Shown here in pieces: positions 37,453 to 49,899 of a stretch of DNA of 64,000 nt. The stretch comes from Phallusia mammillata. Its lineage: Eukaryota; Chordata; Ascidiacea; Phlebobranchia; Ascidiidae. The DNA lies in NCBI GenBank assembly GCA_003260075.1, contig QLIY01000021.1:314839-378838 (forward strand), given 5' to 3'. A program made the translations under genes and the position numbers. Each line of letters opens with the position of its first letter. Within the stretch, counting starts at the first letter, position 1. Below the pieces are notes generated by a model that was given only the letters and a program-made list of their open reading frames with translations, was not told the DNA's origin and ran no database searches.

Positions 37453-40400
37453 TTAATAGCCATTGTCGCTGTAATATTGCGACCTAGCGGTGACATCGTT
37501 GGAATAATCGTTGCCGGTTGTACCAACATCCATGTTCTCATAAGTTTGAACATTGGATACACCGCTGTTGTAAGCACAGATTCCTCCCTTCAGTACCATG
37601 TCTGTGGTCCAATCACGGTGTTTATTGTCCACACCGTTGATCATGTCTACCAAGATTTCAGTACCCTGCAGGATGTTTGCGTAAGAATAAGGTCCGCCCT
37701 GCACGTTGTGATAACGATCATCAACCTGTATTGAAAAAATGTTGCAGGTTATAAGACATGTTTGAGGCAAATGGCTTCCTTGTTTTAATAAGTCAAATGG
37801 TACATTGGTTTTTACTAGTGATGCACTGAAGTTTCGGTTGGCCGAAACATTTCGGCCGAATATTCCGTTTTCCAAAGTTTCGGTTTCGGCCCAAACTTTT
37901 TTGAAAACTCGGCCGAAACCGAGATTTTTTATTACATGGAATTGGGCCTTAAATTTCATTTTCGCCCATACGAAACATCCTGTTTTTAAGTTACTGTTTG
38001 TTGTATGTATGAAATACGTGCAAAATATTAGAAGTTTAGTAAGGTTTACGCATTGTAAAAGTGATTTTGGTTTGTCATAATTGAGTTCACTTGCATCAAA
38101 ACACAAGGTTTAGTTGAAAACATCCATAAGAAAGGGCATTTTATGTTGGGCCTAATTCGGCCGAAACTATTCGGTTCCGGCCTGAACCTTTTTAGGCGTG
38201 TTCGTGGCATCACTAGTTGATCAATGTTCACTATTAGTTGAATGCTTGCATAATTGCCCGCTGGTCGAACCGTTTCCGCACACACAAAGTCTACGATGCC
38301 CATGTAATAAATGTAAATATGCTGCGTACAGTTTTGGACAAAGCGAACCCGTCTAAGTTGCTCATGGTATCTCTCTGTAGGCTACACCATGGACTTGTGT
38401 GCTTAGAACACTCTATCCGTGGACCCCTAAGGTTTTGTAGGATGGCCCCATGGCGTCTAAGAATTCGAGGAAAACGAATTCTTCGAGGTTTAGACTTTTA
38501 TTTCAAATTAAAAGGCATCATTAGTTAGCGCCAGAAAATGACAGAAGCAAGTTGGCTTTTTATGGTGCTTGTATCGTTTTAAAATGCATACGTTTTTTGT
38601 TCTATTGTTTGTTGTCACTATTCGTCAAACAGATTTTGTTCAACCAAAAAGCTGTCGCCCCGTTAAACCAAACTCGACTGGAACAACTTCAAAGGACAGT
38701 TGTCAGTCGGGTTGGGTTTTGGTTTGGGCAAAAAGGTCCGAAATTTACACGAAACTGTATATTAGTTGTATGATTTCATGTTGGTCAAACGAATTTTTAA
38801 TTTCAACAAAATTTCGGGTCGAAATTAAGCTTGTACTTTTCGGTTTGGGCCCGAATTTCAGACCAGCGTATAACTCTGCTTCATAATACCTGCATAAGAC
38901 CGTAGCCGTGGCCATCTGCACCGTATCCGTCTGATCCAAGTACTTTCCCAGCTCTTGTTTCGCGACTTATTATGCCTAAACGATAAAACTACTGTTAGTT
39001 AGGAATCTGACAATTATATGCACGTATAGTACAATGTCTTAAGTCTGCGAAACTAAAATACGAAATCAACCCTATAAACGGTTTCTCTAACTAATGCAAG
39101 GAGCTGTTCAAAACAGCGTAGGCTACTTTGTCTGAATGAAAAGATTTTAAAGACTGCATGTTCAATGCATGCATGTGGTACATCAGCTGCACTTATTAAA
39201 ATTGATTTATGTTTAAAAGGTCTCTTCGCTTGTAGCGTACATTTTTTGTTTCCTGATGAAGCTGTTCAAAGTTTATCATAAATCCTCGTATTAATGATGA
39301 CCGTTTAAGGAATCAGCGTTTTAGGAATCTTTAAGTATTCAGGTAGTATTATGCATAGGAGTTTAACTATACGATTACGAAGATATTATACCTAAAGAAA
39401 ACATGACCTTACAATGCTAAACAAAAGTCCTGAATTTTTTATTTAACCTGTAAACTATGGTTACTGTACGAGTACTGTACCAGCAATAACTGCAGGTTGG
39501 ATGCTCATAGCAGCTCCTGCTTGATTAATCCAACTCTTCCACTGGGCCATCGCTGCAAAGTCTTCTTCTGCCATTTTTCTTGATGCACGAACACCTTGTT
39601 AGCAAATAGAGTTTGAGACTTGGAGTTAATGACATGTAGCCTAATGCTAAATAAGGAAACAGGCCACACTAAAAATAAACAGCACAAAACGTAGGAATTT
39701 AAATTTCGTCAAAAATCGGTATCGTTAGTCCCTAATTCAAATAGAATCGTACGTATTAATGCATTTTGTTACTAAGGCAGGGAAGAATTTAGAAAATGTT
39801 TTTAATCAAACAAATAATAACACTGGGCAACAAAAAAATATTTTTTTACTGGTGTCTGTAATGTTTCAACTGATTTTGACTAATTCTGGTGCCCTGATTT
39901 CAAAAATGCAATCGGTTTATCTGTATCACGTCTAGTTTTCCTGTTATGGTACATCCACGTTTGAAAAACAATCTATATTTGTACACTATAGTGAAACTTG
40001 TTTTGAGTATTTTATTTGGAATTAACGTTATTGCAAGAACAAAATTTAAAATTTAATTTTAAATGTAACAGGTGGACACTCCTAACAAACCAAATGCAAC
40101 ACAACAAAATGTTTCAAAGTTGTAAGTTATCAGGTATAGGCCTACACATGTACTTTGGTAACTTTCGGAACTGAGTGGCAGCAATATCGTCCCGTTTAAT
40201 TGACCAACAACAGTTAGCCAGAACCACATTATTCCCTCTTCCCTGACATGTTTCGTTTTACTGATATCCTGTTGGAACCTTTCAGCTTAATTGTCATCAT
40301 TTATATCCCCTACGTTTTAAGAATTTAAGGGAAGTGTAGCTTTATACTCATTTTCGTACCGAATTTTTCAGACCGCTTAATAACTTAGTTATGCATACTC

Positions 40401-41748
40401 TTTCTAATAATTTCAATCCCTTTCTACTGTTTTTGTCCATTACTGCAATATTCCAGTCAACATTAGGTATGTGGAGCCCATTGCTTGTCCTAAACCCCTA
40501 AAGCCACATCGAAGTGTGGAAGATATGCACATTTGACACAGATCTTTTTTTTCTTTTTAGTTGTGTTGTATGGGTATTCCCCAGTAATGTAGCATAAAAC
40601 ATCTTGGTAATTCATGCAACACCTTATAGATGACCTAGCCGTGTAATTTAACGAACTTGCAACAAAACAGACAGCTCGAGCTGGCGGACTCTTCGCGAGC
40701 ATAACGCTTTAAAATTAGAAGCAACGCACGCCTAACGATGACAAAGTAAAACATTTTTTTACCGCCAGGTAGAGACATTGAGGCCTAATTTTATTTTATA
40801 CCTTTGTTTCACTTTCTCGATGAATTAAGTGCAATTAGCAAAAACGGCAAAGAATTATCCTGTTTTTGTTTTTTATTTATTTGAAAATAGTATAAACGAC
40901 TACTAAACATGTGATTGTTTACCTGAATAATTCAAGCCGTCCTGACTTGCTGTAGCCGACGAAGCACCAGTAGTGTCCACGTTATTGATGTCTCCGTATT
41001 TGGTCCCTTTATGAAAATTGAAAAAATCAGCTGTTTCGTATTAGGCTAAACTGGAACGCGTATGGCTACGTTTTCAAACTTTATCTTGGCCCTACAAATA
41101 CTTTTGTACGTCAACTTTGCGCCGTCTAAATGTCTAGTTTATAGGCCTATGTTAGAAATTCACATGATGCCGCAAAAAGAATATGGAAAGTTTACAAAGT
41201 TTAAACTTCGGTTTGTCTGAAATGTTTGGAATTTATGTGATAAAAGTATTACTAGTGCAATGGCAATTTTTTTCGTAGTTAAGCACACAGATTAAGTTGT
41301 GAAGTCAGAGTTCAGGGCGTTTGGAGTCGGGTTCGGGCTTTGGATTACACGAAACGGTCGTGATTCTGACCTGGCTTGTCACTAGGGCACATTTGTGGCG
41401 AAATTTTGCCTTGGTCAATCTAACTTTTGGCATTAATTCGGTTTTTAGGTTCGATTACAGCCAGTGGTGGGATTCAAATTTTTGTCAGCCGGTTCTATCA
41501 CAAAAGTCATATTTTTCAGCCGGTTCCTGTTACAAAAAGTCCCATTTGGGTAACCAGTAATGCTAACCAGTTCGCTGATCTCATAAAATTTCGTGAGACG
41601 GGTCTATAGAACCGGTGCGGACCAGCTGAATCCCACCACTGTTACAACTCATGTGTAAGTCATACTAATTTGTCAGTTTTTATACACAATTTCATTTCTA
41701 TGGGGTATAGATCATATATACCTGCGCTACCGGCCACTATACAGCACT

Positions 41749-41826
<78 letters not shown>

Positions 41827-43606
41827 GTGTTGTCCAAACAACTTCCACCCGAACTCTTGCATGAAGCATCGCAACATCCATCCCAATAATTCTCGTTACT
41901 TTGACCTTGAAACAAAACACGTTACGTTTTTGGCTGACGTCACTACACGATGACGTAAAGTGAAGCATGGTTTCCAGGTCCTTAATTCTACGATTTGGCG
42001 TTAGATTATTTATCCAGCCCCCGAAGGCACGCGTGTTTCTTTACTAAAGCGTCAGTTTTACCATTTTTCAAGGGCTCTAGAACTGCAACCTAGTTATTCC
42101 GAAAATATCTGCCCAGTTCGAAAAAAATTGAAATTGACCATTTTTTTGGTTTTAAAAGGTCCACTGCCCACGATATATAGCTTTTTATGGGCAATTAATG
42201 TAAGTTTGCAGCATTTGTTAACTTTGTCTTATGTTTACATCGAAAAGTACCATGTAACCCATGGATTGTTTTGTTACATTTAAATCTAGTTTTTGTTGGA
42301 AGTTTTTAGTGTCAGATAAACTGTGTGCTATAGGTCCGACGTCCAAAGATTAGACAAACTTTGCAAACTTTACAGCCGAACATAAAAACCTTGTATTTAA
42401 GTGAGCTAACCCGTGATGTAAGTTAACAGGCGTTTTTTGTCGAACTGTCAACACTGTAACGACAAATTGAATGCAAATTACCATTGTAAAAAGAATTACA
42501 AACAGTGTCGCAAGACGGGGATAGCTATTGTTGAAAGGTATATATGTACTAAGCCTGTTTTGATAGCAAACCTTTTTTATTTATCTTTTCTACGCGGTGC
42601 GTGTTTATACCGATACCGAATTAAACCCACCTATCAAGCAATCTGTTGTGAAATTTGAAGCCACGACTTATAAGTAAAAAAATATGGGTGTTTAGTTTAT
42701 TGTTATTTATTGGTAATTAGTTGACATCCAACAAGACCAGATCGCCTTTTACAGCAATGTAAACTGGATTACTGTTACCTGTGAAAAATCACCCCAGTAT
42801 TTAAGCATGCTAAATCACAATCGTATTTAAGCATGCTTTTGTTTGGACTTCCCAACACTTACTTACAAGTGTTATCACAATTTATGCAGCAGCGGCGGTT
42901 CGAATCACCGTCACACAATCCTGATTCATATCCACCATCACAAACGGTGTATCTGTAATCGTAGCATGTTCCCCCTTGCAGGGTACAAGAGAGGTCGCTA
43001 CTTTGCGCTGTTTAAACAAACAACATTTGATAACGGATAACAAATGTGTACAAAGTATGACTGGCTGATCGATCGATGCAGTGTTTGCTGATAGGTTTTG
43101 GTAACATGTGTTTCCTGGTAATGGGTTTTCATGTAATCTTCTCATGAAGATGAAATTTAGGAAACAATTTCTATTTCAAACTATAAAGCTTTGCCCGCGA
43201 TGTTAAAAAAATATAAAAGTTTTTTTTATTGTAAAGCAAATTAATAAATGTCTTTATGCTGACCAGTTAAAGATATTGAGTAGATCTTTACACATTAAGC
43301 AATGTCAATTTTGTTACTAGCCCATGACCAATAAAAAGCATGTTTTTTCTGCCCAAACTGTACTGAACATGGTAGTACATGGTATTTTCTTGATAAGCAG
43401 CGGATACGCATAAATAAAGAAACTTAAAATTAAAACAGTGCTGAAAAAATATAATTGTACTACAATGCCACCCCGAAAAATAGAATTGGCAAAGATGTGC
43501 ATTGTAAACCGTTGATATTTTTCATTCAAACTATTATTTTATTCTCTTTGCACTTTTACTTACCCAATGCGAATCCAATAACGAAGATAAAAAAGAATCG
43601 AAGCAT
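37453..43606 (-). CDS. Goose-type (g-type) lysozyme, secreted, with cysteine-rich N-terminal extension
   Basis: Exons in transcript order: 43606-43564, 43007-42867, 41905-41826 (3' end hidden by a 77-nt G run), 41006-40923, 39594-39481, 38975-38890, 37725-37453. Phases agree throughout. The product hydrolyses the N-acetylmuramic acid to N-acetylglucosamine bond of bacterial peptidoglycan outside the cell. It starts with a signal peptide (MLRFFFIFVIGFALA). A cysteine-rich stretch of about 65 residues follows, then the g-lysozyme domain: YGDINNVDTTGAS, PAVIAGIISRETRAGK with the catalytic Glu in SRE, DGHGYGLMQVD, and KGGICAYNSGVSNVQTYENM, ending ARSQYYSDNGY. The family's catalytic Glu and following Asp residues are present, so it should be active. 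The cysteine module (GGTC, GLCDGDSNRRCC) resembles small modules attached to other cell-wall hydrolases. Poly(A) signal on the minus strand at 37363-37358. A second signal exon copy (43762-43720) is an assembly duplicate. Confidence 0.9.
37816..38215. mobile_element. hAT-type element with TAGTGATGC / GCATCACTA ends
   Basis: Inverted ends TAGTGATGC and GCATCACTA. Inside each end are blocks rich in CGGCCGAAAC and CCTGAACCTTTTTAGGCG. It lies in the last intron of the lysozyme gene. The frame reading through it and into the lysozyme exon is chance. No clear target duplication. Confidence 0.6.
39732..39747 (-). repeat. Spliced-leader-like 16-mer (15/16)
   Basis: The minus strand reads ATTCTATTTGAATTAG and is followed by GGACTAACG. 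It is one of four loci in the window with this motif (see 33779, 53575, 59414). It lies in a lysozyme intron. Confidence 0.5.
41462..41641. mobile_element. TIR element, hAT-like, in a lysozyme intron
   Basis: Perfect 15-bp inverted ends CAGTGGTGGGATTCA and TGAATCCCACCACTG. The interior has paired AGCCGGTTC blocks. Flanks share TTACA but not a clean 8-bp duplication. Confidence 0.7.
41749..41825. other. 77-nt pure G run hiding the end of lysozyme exon 3
   Basis: The coding frame of exon 3 runs straight into the run at 41826. The required donor and a few codons are missing, while phases on both sides predict an exon ending in phase 1. Proline or glycine repeats read from this run are not real protein. 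Confidence 0.75.
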
Positions 43607-43719
43607 GTTAATTCGTTGCTTGAAATTTCAACGCAGAACTGGGGGGGGGGGGATGCATTGTAAACCGTTGATATTTTTCATTCAAACTTTTATTTTATTC
43701 TCTTTGCACTTTTACTTAC

Positions 43720-43762
43720 CCAATGCGAATCCAATAGCGAAGATAAAAAGGAATCGAAGCAT
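43720..43762 (-). pseudogene. Second copy of lysozyme exon 1 (allelic/assembly duplicate)
   Basis: It lies 156 bp upstream of the first copy, separated by the G12 run 43641-43652. It encodes MLRFLFIFAIGFAL with the same GTAAGT donor. The region upstream of it (43800-44010) is the single-copy promoter side, so this copy may be the true junction to the promoter and 43564-43606 its other allele. Confidence 0.6.
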
Positions 43763-43799
43763 GTTAATTCGTTGCTTGAAATTTCAACGCAGAACTGGT

Positions 43800-46620
43800 T
43801 CTCAATCGTCAGTTAGTCTTTGTGAGTCTATTTCGGGTGGCATTTTTATAGAACCTGACAGATGGCTTAGTTCCCTTATGATTCGTGTAATATGGATGAG
43901 CACAATGTTTGTGAGTAAACTTTAATTGCTGACAATGTAGATCCTTAACAAGTGCCTGGAAAACTGTGTTAAAGGTCCTTGAGTTAACCGTCATTACCAC
44001 GTAAAGGCGTTTCAATCGATTTTACATCTAAACCACAAACTAGCAGGCGATGTCGCCCCCGTTAAAGAACCTTGATATAAACTATTGCATCACAATGATT
44101 GGATTGTGACGTGGGGTACAAAGCCTCACTGCAAAACATGAGCATTAGGGTTGCGAACTAGAATAAATACGTATCGTTTTTTTGGTAACAAATTTAAACG
44201 CCAATAAATTGAATATATAGCGACCCCAGAAAAAGTTTAGGCGTTCCCACTGGGGATCACGACCCAAAGGTTGAAGACAACGACTTTAAACGGTGGTTCC
44301 ACGAATATAAATACTTCTAATGGAGCGCAAAAGAAAAGCGCAATGACCGGTGAAAATCTTTCGTGTGTCTTAAGTTCTAAAAATTTTCTAATTTAGCTTT
44401 AACGCAAAACAAAGACAGAGGTTTACGTCATAGTCTTGGTTTTTTAAAATAGCGTAAAATGGCATGGTTTGGGTCAAATAACAGGACTGTTTCGCTTGGT
44501 ATGCCATTTATAAAATTAAGAAAATAAATGGGTATAGCTTATTTTATTCTCTTTACACCTGTACCTACACAATGCAAATCCAATAACGAAGATAAAAAGG
44601 AATCGAAGCATACTAATTCGTTTGTTGCTTCAAGTTTCAACCGCAGAACTGGTTATGATTAATCGTTAGTTCGTCCTAGAGACCTAGAGTGAATCTATTT
44701 CGGGTGGCATTTTTTACAGAAATCGACAGATGGCTTAGTTCCCTTATGATTCGTGTAATATGGAGGAGCACAATGTTTATGAGTAAACTTTTATTGCTGA
44801 CAATGTAGATCCTTAACAAGTGCCTGGAACACTGTGTTAAAAGTCCCTGAGTTCACCGTCATTGGCACGTACTTCATATCTTGTGTGTTGAAGGTTGCAG
44901 ACGGTTGGTTGCTAATTTGCTGACAAACGTAGTGGGTGCAGTCAACCGTGCAAACATAGCGGATCGCATTAGTTTAACATTTATCAAACGTTTGTGTTTA
45001 CTGTGTGTGGTGTGTAAATGTTGTTCCGTACGATACACGATTGGCTAAGTAAACTTTATATGATACGTCCACTTTGGGTAAACTTTATAGCGAATCACAA
45101 TGCGTAGGCGTTCCTTACCCTTTTGCTTTGTATCGTAACATTGACTTTTAAGGTGGGTTTGAAATCGAAAAGCTCACAATGGTTTCTGCCTACTATAGGT
45201 TTTTTGATGCAATGCTTACAATATATCATGTACTTATAATTTTTAGTACTTTACCGACGTGGCAGTAAGCCCAATATGTGTGGCAGGGCTACTGATGTCA
45301 CATCAGATAAGTGATAAATAGCGATAGATGGCGCAAAGAGGACAGGTACGTATATCCCTGTACAAACCCAGACGGATAGGCCTATTGGGTTGGCTAGAGG
45401 TTTTATAATAAAATTAACAATAAACTTAAAAAACGTAGCTCCTAGCCTTTACACTTAGTTGCTATAGCCCTTTCCTGTCTAAAAACTTATTTCCAGCAAA
45501 CGCCATTTGTCGGTATTTGGCAATCTTTGCAGATGTTAGCAGCTAACTAACATATCTTTGTAGCAAATAGTCCGTGTTTTACCGATGGGCCAAAACCGAA
45601 AATGTTCTATTTAACCGAACATCTAATAAACCAATGCCAACTTCTCAAGCTCACTCGATGGCGTCACACGTGGCTAATGATGACGTCACACATAGATGAC
45701 GTACCAAGCACGCAAAGAGAAAAATGCTACATTCACCAAATTAAATGTTTTTATTCTTATCTCACGTGTTAAAGATTGCAGACGGTTGGTTGAAAATTTG
45801 CTGACAAATGTTTGTCGCAGTGAGTGCAGCCAACCGTGCAAACATAGCCAATCGCATTGGCTGGACTCAAACTTTATAGCGAATCACAATGCGCAGGTTT
45901 CCTTCCTCTTTAGCTTTGTATCGTAACATTGGGTTTGCATCTAAAAGGCTTGTTATAGTTTGTTATTGTTAAAGTACATGCCCCAGATGGCTTTTTTATA
46001 GTTATATGTTGGAAAATTAACAGTCTATGCCTAAATTCAATACAAACATAACTTTGTAGGATCTTAGCTCCTATACATGAAGACATAGCTATAATCTGCA
46101 CTGTTTATTTGTAAGGTACAAATACATTTACAAACACCTTGGATGAAACGTTTTTGTTTGAGACGAAGTTAAATACACTTGCAGCTGACTTCACTATTTA
46201 CGCTTCCAAAACAAAGGTTTCTGCCAACCGTAGGTTTGTTTTGATCTGCTATGTACAAGTCAATCAATCAACCCAAAGCAAATAGTGTGTTCGCAATCAT
46301 TTAACCCAAAGCAATATGTGTTCGCAATGGCTAACATGAATGACCTCCCTAATGTGAATTCAAACCCCATTAAAATACCCATAAACAAGAGACCACGAAG
46401 GCGTAGCGCTTTATGCTTGACTGCAAAACAACATTTTATGCGAGAAATGAACTGAAGGGCCTTGGTATGTTAAAACGTGGTTTCGAGTACTGCTAATGGA
46501 GCGCAAAAGAGAAGCGCAGTGATCGGTAAAAATCTTTCGTGCGTTTCAAGTTTTAAAACGTTTCTATCTTAGCTTTAACGCGAAACAAAGACAGATGGTT
46601 GCGTCACTGTCATGGGTTTT
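43800..46620. repeat. Decayed tandem duplications of the lysozyme upstream region
   Basis: 43700-44010 matches 44555-44880 (signal exon plus about 200 bp of promoter). 44320-44440 matches 46490-46620. 44885-45150 matches 45765-45930 (shared TTGCAGACGGTTGGTTG, AACCGTGCAAACATAGC, TTTATAGCGAATCACAATGC). Divergence is well above that between G-run copies, so these are genuine older duplications. Confidence 0.75.
44569..44611 (-). other. Duplicated lysozyme first exon, possibly still usable
   Basis: It encodes MLRFLFIFVIGFAL with an ATG at 44611-44609 and has exactly the same length (43 nt) as the functional exon. It ends at a possible GTAGGT donor in the same phase, so splicing to 43007 would give an intact signal peptide and mature protein. 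It is followed upstream by a copy of the promoter block. Either an alternative first exon with its own promoter or a relic. Confidence 0.5.
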
Positions 46621-48530
46621 CAACCATGGGTAAATTTAGATGCCTTGGGGAGAAATAATGGGCAATTTTGCAAAACTATGGGGTTTAGAAAAATATGCGA
46701 ATGCGTCTTAAGGGATTTTGGGGTTAATTTTTGGGGGGGGGGTGGGAAAAATGGGCAATTTTGTTAAAACTATGGGGTTAGAAAAATATGCGAATGCGTC
46801 TTAAGGGATTTTGGGGTTAATTTTTCCATTAAAATCTCCCAAGTGGAAAACGAAAGAAAAAAATTGCTTTAATTTTAGCTGTTAAACATGTTTAAAGGAA
46901 AACTGCTATAATATAATTTAAATTAAATTAACAACAAATGCCAACGCTTTCGCATCGCGGTAGCTAAATTTGTCTGTATTATTTGCAATTGGTTGTGTTT
47001 TGACGGTTAGCTGCGTCCATAACTTGCTGCTTGATATCTTTAAAGGTAAACGTTTTAGCTGTTAAACATGTTTAAAGGAAAACTGCTAATGATATTTTTA
47101 TCCAACCAATGGCAAATATGAACCCTTTTAAAGGTTCCCAAAGTTTTCTGTGTTAATTGCAATTAGTTTTATTTTCCGATTAGCTGCAGCCAGATGTGTC
47201 ACCAAAATGTATAAAAGTAAACCGGTGGAGTTATTACAAACTATGTAACCCAAGCCGTATAACTCTCAGTCGTGATTGTGCTACATTGATTGTAATGACG
47301 CAATGCAATGATATTATATTGGGTAAATACCCTTCGGACACCTGTTCTAAAATATAAAGTAACACTAGAAGAGTAAATGATACCTTTTAAGTGTTGCGAC
47401 TAAATGTGTATTGTGTATTAGGCTGTGTACAACATGGTGTTGAAACAATTCAGTATAGTGAAAAGTAATCGATACCTGAAATATAACTGTCTTTAAAACA
47501 ATCTTGCTGTTGAAATGAATAGCGCCATCGTTTGGAATACAATTACAATGACGTACATTTAGAGATTATGTTACATGACGTGATTGTGAAACGTTTATTT
47601 TAAGACAAATGGAACCAAAAGGCGTTTAACCGTGCGCTCAAGGTTTTTTCAGACAATAGTTTGGGTTCTTATATTTAAGACCTTTCACAAACACATTAAT
47701 TGTGTACCTTCTTTTTACATGAAAAATGCAGCATAGTTGTTATTAAAGAAAACACCTACTCATCGGCAGTTATGGCAAAAAAGCTCGAAAAAATAAATTC
47801 AATGTTTACCGAATTCTTACACAAAGTATCCCACACAATGCAATTCGTTCTGCGGTATGGCGCAAAAGCATGACAGGGCGCAAGAGTTGTGTATATTACC
47901 CCCTTCAACTTGAACTGGCAGGAGTTCATTCACCACTACATATTATCAGCAAACAGCATAACGTAACGCGAAACATAGGTTTCACCAAGCGATACTAACC
48001 TCTCGCAAAGTCACGGTGGTTCCGCTTTGGTGATTGACACACCCCTTTTTAGATGGACACACCCCTCTCGTCACAGTCTGGTTAATGATTACCTGATTTT
48101 CCGCTCCGGTATTGAAAAGCTAGATGGGTGAATGTTTATTTGGTAGCGTTGCTTGGTAAAAAGGGTAATACCCCAAAATATGCACCCTGTTTTATTGCAA
48201 CTAAGGTCACCATCGTTTAATGCAGGGGTCACCAAACTTTTTTCACTGCGGGCCGGATGAGTGCTAATGGGGGGGGGGCCACCAAAATGTTTAAAAGTAA
48301 ACTGGTAGAGTTATTACAAACTATGTAACCCAAGCCGTATAACTCTCAGTCGTGATTGTGCTACATTGATTGTAATGACGCAATGCAATGATATTATATT
48401 GGGTAAATACCCTTCGGACACCTGTTCTAAAATATAAAGTAACACTAGAAGAGTAAATGATACCTTTTAAGTGTTGCGACTAAATGTGTATTGTGTATTA
48501 GGCTGTGTACAACATGGTGTTGAAACANTC
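46620..48530. repeat. Non-coding interval with tandem and assembly duplications
   Basis: 46630-46735 is repeated after the G10 run 46733-46742. A GTTTTAGCTGTTAAACATG block occurs at 46876 and 47050, starting two related units of about 175 bp. 47203-47450 is repeated at 48279-48527 between a G10 run (48269-48278) and an n (48528). A hAT-like left end (CAGGGGTCACCAAAC) starts at about 48224 and is cut by the run. No gene seen. Confidence 0.6.
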
Positions 48531-48849
48531 ATGTGATTTTCTTGTGGGGTGAATTACCACACTATTCACAGAATTTTAATGGAAATACATACAACAAAAT
48601 TGTCCCTTTTTAATATGTTGCCATAAGCATGCTAGTGGTTATGGCAAAAGAACAAATATAGCAACAACGTGAAGTTGATTGCAGCAGAAAGCGACTAGAA
48701 CATATTTCTCATTGCAAATATTGGTTTACGTAACTGTTTCTATGTTATATCACTATAATCATCAAACAATGGTCATCGTATGGTTGAAAAGCACTTCAAT
48801 GCACTTGATACTTAGCTTCAGCGGCAAATAAAAATTAAACAAACTTTCC

Positions 48850-49090
48850 CCACAAGTGAGAGAGGACTCCGACCTAGTCAAACATAGCTCTAAGCCGCCA
48901 GCAAACTTCGTTAAAGCTCGTCGCTTGCCGAGAGTTTTAGGTCCAGGTATAACGCAAACAAAGTAAAAGGAGTTTGGGCATGCAGCGTGGAAAACACCAA
49001 AGCCTTGACTCGCTGAAGAGAAACCCGCGGGGCTTTTTGCTTCAGCTCAGGTCGCCTAATCCGCGACGAGGTAGAACTTATCCCTTAGCT
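48850..49090. ncRNA. GC-rich island, possible structured RNA (strand unknown)
   Basis: It stands out from the AT-rich surroundings and has no open frame worth calling. 49012-49046 can form a hairpin: GCTGAAG and CTTCAGC enclose an inner stem around CCCGCGGG. Upstream, GACCTA (about 48875) and TAGGTC (about 48940) could close a larger stem holding CTCGTCGCTTGCCGAG, itself self-complementary. I cannot match it to a known RNA family. Confidence 0.25.
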
Positions 49091-49639
49091 TAACATGTGT
49101 AACGAAAGTTGATCGTTTCGTAACTGTATAGGTGATCGTTGGACACGATTAGATGATTGAGGTGTACGTGTTATTAGTTTCCCGTATAACGAATGCATTA
49201 AATTTATGAGGCAATAAGTTAAAGTACAGTAACAGGAAAAAAGCATGAGTAATTATCTTATGTTTTCATTTTAACAGTTAATTGTAACAGAAACGGTACG
49301 GAAAAGGTAAGATAAAGAAAGAGAAAGAGATAGAGAACGAAAAAGAGCACGAATGCTTTACGGTGCTTAAGTGAGCTAAATGTATAAACTTCGTCTGACC
49401 TAAAGACTTGAAACAATGTAGGGTTTCGTCACGACTGATGACGTCATTGCGTTCAAAAGTTTGCCGCGTTGTTAAATTTCCGACAACACCGCTGGAAGTT
49501 TCATATCTCCACGCGGTTGCCCTGTCTATGGCTCTAATCCAGGAGAAACGACCCAAGTCTACAACAATTAGGAAGTGAAACATACTATTTTGGGTTTGGG
49601 ATAAAACCGTGCTTAAAGCCATGTAAAGTATACGTCCGA

Positions 49640-49890
49640 AATTACCGCGAATACCAAGGCATTAGATATACGGTACATGGTAAAAATAACTATTTAAGAA
49701 TGTCACAAGTTTAGCTATAGTTTGAACTATGATTAAAAAACCAGGAAAATTTGTGGCAATGGTGATATTACCGCGTATACCAAGGCTTCATATATGAGAG
49801 TATAAGTTAAAAATAACCATATATGAATGTTAACAGTTTAGCAACAGTTTAAACTATGATTTAAATCAGGAAAATTTGCGGCAATTGTGC
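49640..49890. repeat. Two-copy tandem repeat, about 120 bp
   Basis: The series ATTACCGCG, ATACCAAGGC, AAAAATAACxAT, GTTTAGC, AACTATGATT, CAGGAAAATTTG occurs in 49642-49760 and again in 49768-49882. Confidence 0.6.
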
Positions 49891-49899
49891 TGTGACCTT

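Noticed and set aside
37726-38106. Upstream extension of the last lysozyme exon as one long frame
   Set aside because: A clear acceptor lies at 37726, and the extension is intron plus a hAT element.
49278-49622. Minus-strand frame of 114 codons
   Set aside because: The middle part reads plausibly, but the end is a purine-tract translation and no linked exons or known domain were found.
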